64,000 nucleotides of DNA from positions 66,886,231 to 66,950,230 of the forward strand of contig OY740768.1 in NCBI GenBank assembly GCA_963513935.1, given 5' to 3'. Each line of letters starts with the position of its first letter. Within the stretch, counting starts at the first letter, position 1. This document shows, piece after piece, positions 51,701 through 64,000 of the stretch. Source of the DNA: Aphrophora alni. Its lineage: Eukaryota > Arthropoda > Insecta > Hemiptera > Aphrophoridae. A program made the position numbers and the translations under genes. A model generated the notes under the pieces. That model was not told the origin of the DNA, made no database searches, and worked only from the letters and a program-made list of their open reading frames with translations.

Positions 51701-54061
51701 TAAGGTAGTATATAGGTAATGTAATATTTCTTAACTCATCTATGTTGTTAGAATTTAATATGTTGGTGAATTTATAATTTAGAAATCTATTTATATGGAA
51801 GTACTAATGCGTAATATGCATAATTGAGCAGTTCTCCCGGTTAAGTAGAACTTACTTTTTTTAAATACATTTTATGTTTAACCTATATATTTTACGAGTA
51901 AAATATTTACTAGACCATTGAACAGATCGTATACCTTACATAACTAAGTTTATGTGACTAATTACTTGTATCCTGCTAGCTTATTAATTCAGAGAGTTAA
52001 AACTAAGTCAGAATTACGCGTAATTAAAAAAATACTATTTTAAATCATTTATTTCCTTATCATGGATAGCATGTAAAAATAAAATATAAAAACTCTTTAA
52101 GTTAAACACAAAACTCTGTATTTGTAATTCAAACAATGTTTTACATCTACAAATGTTATATATACATATTTGTACTATAATGTACGAAATTGTCGGTAGT
52201 GTTTTTATAAATCAATAAGATTCTAAGTTATATGCAATATTTATATATAAACTACGAGATCGGATTAGAATAAAATAAAAAGCCCCAAAAACATTCCTTG
52301 AACGTAACTCCCCTTCATGATCAAAAAGTGTGGCCGTGTTTAGTACAGAACTTTGATCCACGATCTTCAAACAAAACGTCGCATTATATATGCACCCTTT
52401 ATTGAAAATGTACTCATAACTTAGAGCACGCCAATTCTCCTACATGTTCACGATTCTATAAGTTCCAAATAAGGTGTTGTTTTAGTACAGTAATTTTGTA
52501 TTTCTTCTCTATTCACTCTTGTACATTAGTCGTTATTGTATATAGGAAGAATAGTATTTAATACAAATACCTCGTTCACGTAATTTTACTCCTCCACTGA
52601 ACTGGGAGGGGGGGCGAAATCCAAATTCAGCAACATAATTACTGTAGGAAAATAATATTAATTCAAAATCTGCAACAACTCAGGATAAAACCGGCACGAT
52701 GCTAGTGGACGAATTCAATGAATTCTAAAAACGCAGTTCCAAAATAAGAGTTATTTTTGTTAAGATAAATTGAACAACTAAAATATATTTCTCTCCATGA
52801 TTCGTCATTTAAAATATTCTATATTATTTCAATTTTTAAAGTACGTACTACAGGATTTTTGTAAGGGAACCTGAATATCCCCTCGTGTTGGTGACCGCCC
52901 TAACGAGTTACCACGAACATTTTAAAATTCCCTCGAACAGTTTACTTTGTAGCAGTGAATCAGCTATAGCGGATTTCGTTGTACTTAAAATTAAAATATA
53001 TCCTTCACGCATTTTACTCGTATCGATTTTATTGATACTATAAGTCAAACTAATAGGTCAAGAATAAATTAGAATTTCAAGTTAGAATTTGAATAAATGT
53101 AACAATTACTATTAAAAATGACATGATGAAAGAAAGGTTTCATTTGTTTTTATTTTTATTATAATTGTACAGTTCAATGTACGTAATTACTGAAAATGTG
53201 AATAAACTGAGACGAAGTAATTTTTTATTGAATTTGTTGAATAGATGATTGTATTAGTTATTTTATAAGTTATAAGTTCCATTGAAACAAACAAAACTCT
53301 CAGGGCTCCTTATTAAGGTTATTTGTATGGCATACTCTTAACTCAGACCTTAATGTTGAACTCTCTCAGAGGACGCAAGCTTCCATGCAAACTCCACGCA
53401 GACATGCTTCCTCCATAAAGTACATTTTACCACCATAGTTTTTTCCGAGTATGCTAATCTTTAATTTTAAATACCTTCTACCATTTTTTTTTTAAATAGA
53501 ATATATTCCCAAAATATAATTTAAGAAATTCTTCAAATAAATTAAAATTTTCAAAAATTTGACAAGATGATCACATTGGTGTGCTCTAGTTTTTAATACA
53601 AAACAACAAACAAAATTTCAGATCAAAATTATTTCGATAATTTGTTGACGCGATTAACATTATTCTTATGGACTTTGAATTCTGAGATGGCGATTCGTCT
53701 ACAGAGCCTTAAAATGATAAACTGTTGGTAAAAATATGTCAAACAAATTAACTACCAGAAATTTTTCGACTTTTAACTTTAAGTAACTTTATAAAATTAA
53801 AGAACCTAACTTTCCTCCCTATTAACTCAGCCTTAAAATAAGGTCAATTTTATGGGCATAACAACTCCCTCGGCTGAGAGGGGGGAGGGGGCTAAAAACC
53901 GCAGTAAATCGGCATCGTGACTATAATGGGGAGCTAAGATTTAGTAGCGAACTCTGGTTAAGAATTTTAGACCAACTGTGACAGGAATTAGTTGTACTAA
54001 CAATACATTACTCCACTGAAAAGTCATTCAACACCCGTACTCAACACCCGTACAACATACG
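51701..54061. other. AT-rich sequence; no gene recognised
   Basis: Includes a G-rich patch near 52605-52616 and another near 53878-53892. The section at 53290-53450 is less AT-rich, but I recognise no family in it. Confidence 0.5.
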
Positions 54062-54320
54062 TATAAATAGACAGGTTTCATATGAGCTGTGAAGTTTGGG
54101 TGCGCAGTGGGTCTAGGCGTGGTCTAAGCAGCAGTGAGGTGGTGGGGAAAGCGGTCGCCTCAGTCTGTGTTGGGTGTTAACAACGATGTCTGCAAGACGG
54201 CTAGATCGTGGACAGTACTCGGCGCCGACTGTTTCCCCTACAATGTCTCTGTCCCCACGCGGCCTCGAACTACAAACTTGTACCTCCCTTCCACGCGCAG
54301 CTCACAGCTCAGATGAAACT
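54062..54320 (+). promoter_or_regulatory. Candidate promoter: TATA box followed by a CpG-rich patch
   Basis: TATAAATAG at 54062-54070 is a strong TATA match. From about 54095 to 54310 the sequence turns GC-rich with about 16 CpG in some 220 bp, unlike its AT-rich surroundings. A frame of 60 codons from a GTG at 54134 spans the patch but has no ATG start and no recognised domain. GTGCGCAGTGGGT at 54100-54112 resembles a polymerase III A box, so a SINE head is an alternative. No paired B box at the right distance was found. Confidence 0.3.
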
Positions 54321-54680
54321 CGTTCAAGAACGCACAAAGTAACCTAATACTAGTAGGTCAGTCATTCGCTCTTTGAAAGTTTGAATACATTCAATATATC
54401 TTTCTTGTATGCCCAATAGGGTTACTGCCTATCGCGTCACGTGATACACAATATGTAGACCAAGAAGTAACAGTACATTATACCACATCGACTGTACTCT
54501 GTGAGAAACAATAATACAAGTTAAATGATTTATAGATGGCTTGATCCTTGCATTGTGATTGTAATCTAGAATTCATTGACATTTTACAATGGTACTAAAT
54601 ATGTTCCGATTGCCGACTCTATACTGAAAAACAAACTTTTCCTCCCACCACTGGTGGAATTCGATGACAGATGGGAAATC

Positions 54681-54708
54681 TAATGTAACTTTTATGAAAG
54701 TTACATTA
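54681..54708. repeat. Perfect 12-bp hairpin
   Basis: TAATGTAACTTT, loop TATG, AAAGTTACATTA: twelve perfect base pairs with a four-base loop. It is not followed by a T run and has no assigned function. Confidence 0.85.
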
Positions 54709-55558
54709 CGTTCTAGTTGTAATCTCATGGGACAAAACAACATAATTAATTGTTATGTATGCCTATATTTAATTTATTATATATTTTCGAAACTTTAAGA
54801 AACTCTAACGAGTTTTAATTAAAACAAACGAGAACATTAAAAAAGTATTGAATAAGGACTTTTTTGAAATTCAGAATTTCACGTCAGAATTTTTTTTTAA
54901 ATAGATTCTTTAATTTTTGAGTTGAATTTTATTTTAAGACTGTTCATTATTTCTCGATTACATTATATTTATTACGTGATCGTCAGAGCACTCGTGTCCA
55001 TGTTTTGGAAAAGCCTCGTACACACAATATTCAGTCTAGTTGCAAAGAACCTCACTCCTTAACATAAAGTAACAACCACACAATCATTCAGATAAAATAC
55101 CAAATGGTCGTGTTAAAACGTAACCTCTCCACTTTCAGTTAATAATTCGGGTGGGATGAAGTAGCAATAAGATTATATTCAACAATAATATCATATAAAT
55201 AAAAAGGTCAAGCGTGAACCAAAACCCACACACATTTAGGCATTATAGGGACAGTTATTTTATTTAAACCGAAGTATTTTAAACCTAGAGCCAACATATT
55301 ATTATTTTTCGTTAAATAAACATACATATTCGTAATCAGAATAACTTCCAATTTTATTTGATACCCCACACATATTTCAACAAAAATTTAACAAGATAGT
55401 TTTTGCCCCTAATTACCCCAAGGTCATTTTTTGTTACTGCTATATTTTTCCTATACAAATAAAGCATATAAATTCAAAGTTTGAAATATATAAAAAAAAA
55501 TTGTTTTGTCCGTAGCCTGTAGACTAGTTGCGACACGCGCGTGAAATTATAACGGTCC

Positions 55559-55562
<4 letters not shown>

Positions 55563-55610
<48 letters not shown>

Positions 55611-55614
55611 TTTT
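55563..55614. repeat. (TA)n microsatellite followed by poly-T
   Basis: About 19 TA repeats running into a T homopolymer. Confidence 0.95.
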
Positions 55615-56734
55615 AATTTAAAATACATCCCCCCCTCCCGATTTTCTGTAGTCATTTTATTTACATATTGTCGTAATATTATAAAAGCCCAAACCATCTG
55701 CATTCCTTGTTTTCACAATTGGCATGGTTCCAAAATAATTATTAAAAACAAACATGTTTTTACTGTATTTAATTCTCTCAACTCTCATTAGAATAATGTC
55801 TCCGAGGAAAAACCAGAGAGGTTTTACTAAAACTTCGTCTACAAATAACTTGAGCAATTTCCGAGTGAGTTTAATAAGTAAAGTTAAAAGTACGCCGGTA
55901 GAGGATTTTAAATAGTTTAACCCGAGTTTGAGTTCAAGTTTAAGTGTTGCGCCAAGCAGAACTATGGACAATGTCATCTAGCAATTTGTCAAGATTAAAA
56001 GTGTGTTTCATGTCCACCAAGCTTTTCTTCACATATACTAAGACTTATGATTCCGTACAAATACGTAAGTAATGACAATACTACTTTGGTGTTTAAGTAA
56101 TTAAATATGTATATAAACACACACATTTACCGGGGTCCGTAAGGAAAGTATCTAAAGAGAAAAATAAAATCTTGGTTTGTAATTTATTATTAACATGCGC
56201 ACTCTGCGAAGATAAAATTACGATTAATTCACAAGTTTCGGTTTTTAACCGTATAGGTAATTTTATTAAATTTATCAACTAATTGCAATGTTCACACGAT
56301 TCTTTCTTTTTTCACTAGCTGGCCACTCTTCCTCTTAATTTTTCACGTTCATTCAGCTAGTAGCTTTCTTGTAAAAACATGTCTCTTCAAAGATCTGATA
56401 GTTATAATTAAAAAATTAATCAATATCATTTTATAAATACAATGTTTTATTCCATATTGCCGATCGTTGACTAAAAGTTCTGCACTTGTCTTCTTAATTG
56501 CACTTGTTAAAATCCGACTGATCAGTTTTAATACTAATAGAAGAACAACAAAAAACGAATGGTGTGAATATCTTCATTACGACATATGCGCCACCGGAGA
56601 CCTATTACATTTTTCACGGTTTCTGTTGGTAAAATCGAATGTAGAAGATTATCGAATCAGATTTTACCTTGTACGATCGGCGACATTATCGTACGAACAA
56701 GCAATATAAAAGTGTAAATCCGTCATTGGATTAG

Positions 56735-57019
56735 ATGCCTTGTGAACGTGTTATTAAAACATGTTTTATAATTATTAACCCACGCTCAGTAACTAATTGT
56801 TCGTATGTTGAGATATTTTACGATAAAGGTGTTCGTGGCTATTCCTGGGTTAGGTCCGTTTCAGATATTCAGCGTCGTTACAACGCTGTATGGACGAGAA
56901 ATTACAACACAATAAACATTCGGTTTTGGGACAACAAATTGAGTTCGGGAAGTCTATTGACCTGTAAAATTTCCCAAAAGCAACGAACCTTACAGGAAAA
57001 AGTCAAATGTATCACATAG
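56735..57019 (+). CDS. Unrecognised 94-codon frame
   Basis: Reads through 94 codons with a mixed residue composition, including SYVEIFYDKGVRGYSWVRS and RRYNAVWTRNYN. The nominal start is TTG; no ATG lies near the beginning. No domain or signal is recognised. It could be a decayed transposon exon or chance. Confidence 0.12.
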   Translation: MPCERVIKTCFIIINPRSVTNCSYVEIFYDKGVRGYSWVRSVSDIQRRYNAVWTRNYNTINIRFWDNKLSSGSLLTCKISQKQRTLQEKVKCIT

Positions 57020-58094
57020 GTATTTTAGCGAAGGCGTTCAAATCAATTCGTAAAACAACTTGCAAAATCCACAAATACGTTGAAAAATAAAAGCACTGAA
57101 ATTCACCAAATAAAACTCGTAAATAGTAGTGACCCTTTGAGAAGTCATAACTTGGGATCAAACTGAAATAGAAAGTTGATCTTGGCGGAGATATGGTTTG
57201 TTTGGCCAGAAATAAACTGAGTAGGAAATGCCCAAACTAATTTTTTTTAAAAATTTGTTTGTCACATTTTACAAAAATCTTCTCCTGCTCTGGTTTGAAT
57301 TATCGGATGAGTTACTATAATATCAAGGACAACGTTTACTAAATCCGTATTAACAACGTTCAACACGTGAAAGTCCACAAAGGGATGCTGTAACTAGATA
57401 CATACTTAAAGTAACGTGGTATTAGATTGACTGATTTCTAAATGTTTACGGTTTAATGAAACTATTATAGTAAAACAAGAACTTTATTTAGACACAAAAC
57501 CTAATTTTAAATAATAATTACTTTCCGCGAGGTAATATTTTTATTATTTTGCAATAAATAAGTAACTCAGAAGACCTTGTATCCAAGAGATCTGACATTT
57601 TACTGGTACTTCTAAAAAAATACCTAAAACTGAATACTCAGTCAATTACCTGAAGCCATGCGAAGTAGTTATTTTGCATATTTATTTTCATCTCTCTATA
57701 CAATATAGGAACAGATATGTAATCTCTAAATTTTTATCAATTTGTTTTGAAAATGTAGCTTTCATTGCAAAACTGAGGCAGGAGACCAACAAATGAGTAC
57801 GATCATGATTCAAAGAACACTTTAAAATTCATTTATGAAAGGTGATTGTATATGACACAAATAAACTAATTCACAATATCCTAGACAATGTTGTCGGTCA
57901 TCAAAACTGATTAGTAAATATCAAAATGGTCGATATTTAATACATTCAAAAATCAACTTAAAATAATAGCTAATATAATAATTGAACAAAATTGGTACAA
58001 AATAATTTTACTACAATGGACAAAGTTTCAATTTCGATGTATGAATTTCTTCAGTTCTGAAAATAAATGTCACTAATATTATTTTGCACAATTA

Positions 58095-60469
58095 TAAGCC
58101 TAATGGACATCTCTCACTTAAAGTCTACATAGCATGTATTGTACGAGATGTTTCGTTACAAAAATACAAACGTAGTGTAATTATCAAAAGCAGGTTGAAA
58201 CAAAACAAGCTACGTGAATGAACTGTACTTCAAAGACAAACTCTAAGAGTTGTAATGAGACTTGGAAGGTGTGTAAGCCTAATGGACATCTCTCACTCAA
58301 AGGCTAACAACAGCATGTATCGTACGAGATTTTTCGTTACAAAAATACAAACATAGTGTAATTATCAAAAGCAGGTTGTAACAAAATAAGCTACGTGAAT
58401 GAACTGTCCTTCAAAGACAGACAAACTCTAAAAGTTGTAATGAGACTTGGAAGGTGAGTAAGCCTAATGGACATCTCTCACTCAAAGGCTAACAACAGCA
58501 TGTATCGTACGAGATTTTTCGTTACAAAAATACAAACGTAGTGTAATTATCAAAAGCAGGTTGTAACAAAATAAGCTACGTGAATGAACTGTCCTTCAAA
58601 GACAAACTCTAAAAGTTGTAATGAGACTTGGAAGGTGTGTAAGCCTAATGGACATCTCTCACTCAAAGACTAACAACAGCATGTATCGTACGAGATTTTT
58701 CGTTACAAAAATACAAACGTAGTGTAATTATCAAAAGCAGGTTGTAACAAAACAAGCTACGTGAATGAACTGTACTTCAAAGACAAACTCTAAGAGTTGT
58801 AATGAGACTTGGAAGGTGTGTAAGCCTAATGGACATCTCTCACTCAAAGGCTAACAACAGCATGTATCGTACGAGATTTTTCGTTACAAAAATACAAACG
58901 TAGTGTAATTATCAAAAGCAGGTTGTAACAAAATAAGCTACGTGAATGAACTGTCCTTCAAAGACAGACAAACTCTAAAAGTTGTAATGAGACTTGGAAG
59001 GTGAGTAAGCCTAATGGACATCTCTCACTCAAAGACTAACAACAGCATGTATCGTACGAGATTTTTCGTTACAAAAATACAAACGTAGTGTAATTATCAA
59101 AAGCAGGTTGTAACAAAACAAGCTACGTGAATGAACTGTACTTCAAAGACAAACTCTAAGAGTTGTAATGAGACTTGGAAGGTGTGTAAGCCTAATGGAC
59201 ATCTCTCACTCAAAGGCTAACAACAGCATGTATCGTACGAGATTTTTCGTTACAAAAATACAAACGTAGTGTAATTATCAAAAGCAGGTTGTAACAAAAC
59301 AAGCTACGTGAATGAACTGTCCTTCAAAGACAAACTCTAAGAGTTGTAATGAGACTTGGAAGGTGTGTAAGCCTAATGGACATCTCTCACTCAAAGGCTA
59401 ACAACAGCATGTATTGTACGAGATTTTTCGTTACAAAAATACAAACGTAGTGTAATTATCAAAAGCAGGTTGTAACAAAACAAGCTACGTGAATGAACTA
59501 TCCTTCAAAGACAAACTCTAAAAGTTGTAATGAGACTTGGAAGGTGAGTAAGCCTAATGGACATCTCTCACTCAAAGACTAACAACAGCATGTATCGTAC
59601 GAGATTTTTCGTTACAAAAATACAAACGTAGTGTAATTATCAAAAGCAGGTTGTAACAAAACAAGCTACGTGAATGAACTGTACTTCAAAGACAAACTCT
59701 AAGAGTTGTAATGAGACTTGGAAGGTGTGTAAGCCTAATGGACATCTCTCACTCAAAGGCTAACAACAGCATGTATCGTACGAGATTTTTCGTTACAAAA
59801 ATACAAACGTAGTGTAATTATCAAAAGCAGGTTGTAACAAAACAAGCTACGTGAATGAACTGTCCTTCAAAGACAAACTCTAAGAGTTGTAATGAGACTT
59901 GGAAGGTGTGTAAGCCTAATGGACATCTCTCACTCAAAGGCTAACAACAGCATGTATTGTACGAGATTTTTCGTTACAAAAATACAAACGTAGTGTAATT
60001 ATCAAAAGCAGGTTGTAACAAAACAAGCTACGTGAATGAACTATCCTTCAAAGACAAACTCTAAAAGTTGTAATGAGACTTGGAAGGTGAGTAAGCCTAA
60101 TGGACATCTCTCACTCAAAGACTAACAACAGCATGTATCGTACGAGATTTTTCGTTACAAAAATACAAACGTAGTGTAATTATCAAAAGCAGGTTGTAAC
60201 AAAATAAGCTACGTGAATGAACTGTCCTTCAAAGACAAACTCTAAAAGTTGTAATGAGACTTGGAAGGTGTGTAAGCCTAATGGACATCTCTCACTCAAA
60301 GGCTAACAACAGCATGTATTGTACGAGATTTTTCGTTACAAAAATACAAACGTAGTGTAATTATCAAAAGCAGGTTGTAACAAAACAAGCTACGTGAATG
60401 AACTGTCCTTCAAAGACAGACAAACTCTAAAAGTTGTAATGAGACTTGGAAGGTGTGTAAGCCTAATGA
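58095..60469. repeat. 181-bp satellite with 3-monomer (543-bp) higher-order repeat
   Basis: TAAGCCTAATGGACATCTCT starts monomers at 58095, 58274, 58459, 58640, 58821, 59006, 59187, 59368, 59549, 59730, 59911, 60092 and 60273. A broken copy starts at 60458. Lengths are 181 bp, or 185 bp where GACAGACAAACTC carries a 4-bp duplication. The GGTGAGTAAG variant appears at every third monomer in the main part (59006, 59549, 60092; also 58459). 59187-59729 and 59730-60272 match variant for variant. The first monomer is diverged. Beyond 60469 only scraps (TAATGAGAC, AGATGTGTGAAACTAATGAG) remain, to about 60560. Confidence 0.96.
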
Positions 60470-60559
60470 GCTACTCAACGGACAAGACATGAGAAGTGTT
60501 GAGTAAGATAAATTAATGAGACAGGAAGATGTGTGAAACTAATGAGACACTCAATGTCA

Positions 60560-63500
60560 CAGACAAGAGGATTATCAATAATGTTATCAGGCTAGTCTAT
60601 AAAGAAAGGAGAATAATTGCAAAAAAATTGCCAGAAGATAAAAATAAATTTTAAAATCTCAATAAACTATGTCTTACAATATATCTCTTTATTAGTAACG
60701 GTGTTTATCAATATCTTAACGAATATCAATGGCATTTAAACTATCTTAAGAAAAGAATGGAAAACCGCACGCTAGTATCCACTATTATTAGTATCGGACT
60801 ACTATAAATTTATAAATTTCTAATAAATGTATATTAATTTACAACCTTATTCACTAATATTTAATATATTAGTATACGAGTATATTAATATTAAAACATA
60901 TGTTTATTTATATAAATTAAACTTTTTGGAGTTTCATAAGTTTACAAAAATATCAAATAAATTATTATTTACATGTCAGTTACTGTTTTGACCACTGATA
61001 TATCCTCTATATATGGATATAAATTCCATGTATCTCGTAAATATAATATAGCAATATAAATCTGATTAAAATATAAACAGTAGTGAAACTAAAGTTTCGT
61101 TTTTCAGTTCAGGTCGTCACTATTCCAGACTTTACTAAACACCAATGAGTACATATTTACTACCTCAGATTCCAATGAATCTGATAAATAAATCATAACT
61201 ACAAAATAAAAAGAAGGACACCCATAAAACATTTAACTTTTATTATTTCTCCCTGGTGTTTTTTTTCTTCAAAATGTACAGTTGCTATAATATCATTAAC
61301 TGTTACTTCTTGGTCTAGGACTATTGTTACATGCTACATCGAGCGCTGGTCAGTGGCCAATTTGGATTTCTGACAAATGCATTTAGATAACGAGGTCTAC
61401 TGAATGACAACCACTAGTATATAAGAAGAATAGATCATATTTTACTACTTAGATAAAACAAAAACACGGACTGTTTTTATTTACATAGTCTATATCAATT
61501 GCAATTATTTTATTGAAAAGACACAAAATCATTAAAAAGTTTTCTTTTCTAAGCCCTTTTTCTACACTAAGAAAATACAATCAAGTCTATTGTGTGCTGC
61601 TATCTACTAAAAACTTAAATAGTTCTCGGAGAAAGAAAACACAAATTTGTCACTTAAACGAGTTTCAGTTGATTGACATGGCCGACCCTGTTTATTTTTG
61701 TTTTTCCGAACAAGCAAAATTGCATGCTGAGAGTTTTCTTGGACTTACAACGGATTAAAACACACACAATCCAATCTAAAAAATATATTAAGTATTTTGT
61801 TTTCTTTAAAATAAATTAAATTTCAGTGAAAATATCTCTAAATAATTTACTGTTTATCTCTAAATACGTTGTCTTCTATTGCTGGGTCGTCGTCCCCCAT
61901 TAGACAGCCAATCTACTTAGCTAAGAGGACCATTGCTAAAAGTGCAAAGTGAATACATTTTGTATTATCTAATGATCGAGTATTATGAATGGAGATAAAA
62001 TTAGATCGTTAAAAACGTTACACCGACATGAATAGACTATACATGTTGACAGTACGTTTACTGGTTGTCTGCTGTAAATTGTATGACGTCCAGTGATGGC
62101 TGACAGAGCTAGAGTTTATGATGAACGAGAGTAAAATTAGATCATTAACACAAGAGTGATTAATTGGACTGCTCAACTACAGTGCAGTCGATTGTACACC
62201 CAGACTGGTGTAGATTGTTGTTGACAATTCTGTATTATAAAATAACTTTTGAATGTTAATTTTCCCATCAACTTAACATTTGGTAGTAGAGAAATGAAAA
62301 CTATTTTCTACCTTAGCTTTGTCTCACTTTTTAATGTGTTCGCTTATTGCAAAATAAGACTTAATGTTAATGCTTTTATTAAAGGTCTGGAGTAATTAAA
62401 TGGATTATAACTTAAATACTCATCTCACTCAGGGTAATAACAAAATTTAATGTCCTAATAACAAGTTATCTTCTCCAGAAAACATTAAGGTGAGATAAAA
62501 GTCGTTGACAGTGCAGAAGGTGGCTTAAGAGGTACTGTATTGAAGCCTTTACTACTTTCCTAAACATTTATTTACTCGTTTTATGTAACTTTTTATTCTA
62601 AAGCAACATTAGAATGTTTGGACACGGTTCTGACTTGAGGCGATTCTCGCATGTAGGATTTATCCTATAAATAATACATTTTAAATTAATTAAATAATTT
62701 TACAAAATAAATAGTATAAATTTCTCAACCCATTAAATTGGAAAGTAATGCAACTTTAAATACTAGCAATGTTTAGTAAGAACGCCTCTTGTGCAAACAT
62801 CTAAAGGCGTTCTCGCTGAATGACTAATAACGCACGCAAAGATAGAGTGACAATACACACGATATTGAGAATGTAGTATTCCGCCCACGTCTCAACTCAA
62901 GATAAAGATTAACTCAGGAAAGTTAATGCTAAATATTATTATACATTTAGCAAGTAATCGCCAAAATTTAGATGTACTTCTGTCACGCCTGTACGTTTTC
63001 TTACTGGAGTAGCCTATTAAAATCCACCAGTCGACGCTGATTCTGACGCAAAAAAATCAATTAAAAAACATACCTTCTGCATATAAAAAGTCACCGTTGT
63101 TGTAAAAAAATTCGTCTTCAAGTTTATTTTGTCAAAAACCTAAGCAAAAAGAGTTTCGCTTTACATGACTCGTCACACATCACCTGAATTTCTATTAAAA
63201 ATGCTGTTCGCTAGCATATCTTATTGCAATACAGTTATATGCATCTCCCCTAGCTGAAAAGAAAAATAAGTAGATGACCGAAATGTTGGGGATGTATGAA
63301 CGTCACTTGGCCACAGTAAAATTAAAATTTCATCTCTTATTGGCTAAGGTTTTTTTTCTTAAATTAAGATGTTTTAATGAGATTTCAATTATTTTTGTCG
63401 TTTATATAAAACACAAAATGTTATATAACTGAGGAACAAATATTTTTATAACAACAATATTTGTTTTTACACATTAAATACTTTCATATTTATACGACCT

Positions 63501-64000
63501 TCAGACTACAATGGGGAGTTTTTTTTCCGATTTTCTTTTGAAGCATAAATCTTCATAAAATTGAACATAATATTTTTAAAATATTCCATTTTAAATAGAA
63601 ACAAATTTTTAGAAAACATGTCAGAAAATAAGTTCAATGTGCAATCCGACCGTTTGTAGAACATTTAAGAAATACATTATTCTTATAATATATATTATTT
63701 TAATATTTACGTGCAGAATAAATAAATAATTTAAGATATTGCATCATTTATACTTTCGGAGAAATATAGTGCACACTTAGTTATGAAAAAAATATTTTTT
63801 TTTTTCATTTTAAATATTTGAAATAAATAAATAGACACTAAACACATAAGTGTCTATACATCCGTTCGTCTACACATCCCTAACTCAAAAGTCGACTTTC
63901 AGTATTATTTCGTTGTGTTGTAGTTTTACACAATAAATTCCATATTTATAATTTTTGGAAAGAAATGTGCGTTTTTAAAAAATATGTGGAAAAAAAAGTA
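60560..64000. other. AT-rich sequence; no gene recognised
   Basis: The frame at 61513-61758 (81 codons, plus) is unrecognised. A 9-bp inverted repeat (AGAACGCCT/AGGCGTTCT) lies at 62779-62813. A partial duplication around TAAAATTAGATCNTTAA occurs near 61997 and 62132. Confidence 0.5.

Larger units (their letters stand above)
54325..58094. other. AT-rich sequence with microsatellite and hairpin; no gene recognised
   Basis: Frames at 55528-55791, 55657-55977 (minus), 56093-56278 (minus), 56467-56709 and 56735-57019 are unrecognised. The last (94 codons) has more even codon composition than its surroundings but no motif, and is the only one I would keep as a weak hypothetical. Confidence 0.45.

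Noticed and set aside
54100..54275. tRNA gene or tRNA-derived SINE from an A-box-like GTGCGCAGTGGGT and a B-box-like CCTCGAACTAC.
   Set aside because: The two boxes are about 150 bases apart and I could not fold a cloverleaf.

Overview
This 64 kb window looks like gene-poor, AT-rich, repeat-dense DNA from a metazoan, most likely an insect. The hints are very AT-rich unique sequence, many mono- and dinucleotide runs, decayed Jockey-type non-LTR retrotransposon, hAT and mariner-like DNA transposon remnants, and a Penelope-like fold-back. A hemipteran is a guess only. I found no intact host protein-coding gene, no rRNA, no convincing tRNA and no CRISPR array. Nearly every long open frame is a by-product of a tandem repeat, a microsatellite or an assembly gap.

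Layout: 1-3472 is the right end of a 164/172-bp satellite array that continues off the left edge. Unique AT-rich DNA follows, with a 200-N gap at 7378-7577 next to a GA run. A 93-bp minisatellite lies at 9675-10128. A 78-bp (26-codon) array lies at about 14425-16965, with a homogeneous core and decayed flanks. A 68-bp array with a 531-bp higher-order repeat lies at 20036-21205. A roughly 400-bp GA tract lies at 23279-23678. The dominant feature is a 12.95-kb, about 80.5-copy array of a 161-bp monomer at 24671-37622. It carries an internal duplication of a block of about 22-25 monomers and ends at a perfect hairpin. At 58095-60469 there is a 181-bp satellite with a three-monomer (543-bp) higher-order repeat.

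Between 37.6 and 54.3 kb lies a graveyard of mobile elements: a Penelope-like fold-back at 41524-41756; RNase H tails of two related non-LTR elements (44930-45590 and 49820-50090); the N-terminal half of a hAT/ZBED5-like transposase on the plus strand (47901-48900); and the C-terminal part of the same transposase type on the minus strand (51290-51693). A hAT-like terminus begins exactly where the second non-LTR copy stops, and a 581-bp mariner-type MITE with perfect 32-bp inverted repeats sits between that terminus and the C-terminal transposase remnant. A small CpG-rich patch with a TATA box at 54062-54320 is the best candidate for a host promoter.

Nothing here forms a pathway. The window is best read as heterochromatin-like sequence shaped by unequal exchange in satellites and by nested transposition. 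Every open frame judged real is a decayed transposon.
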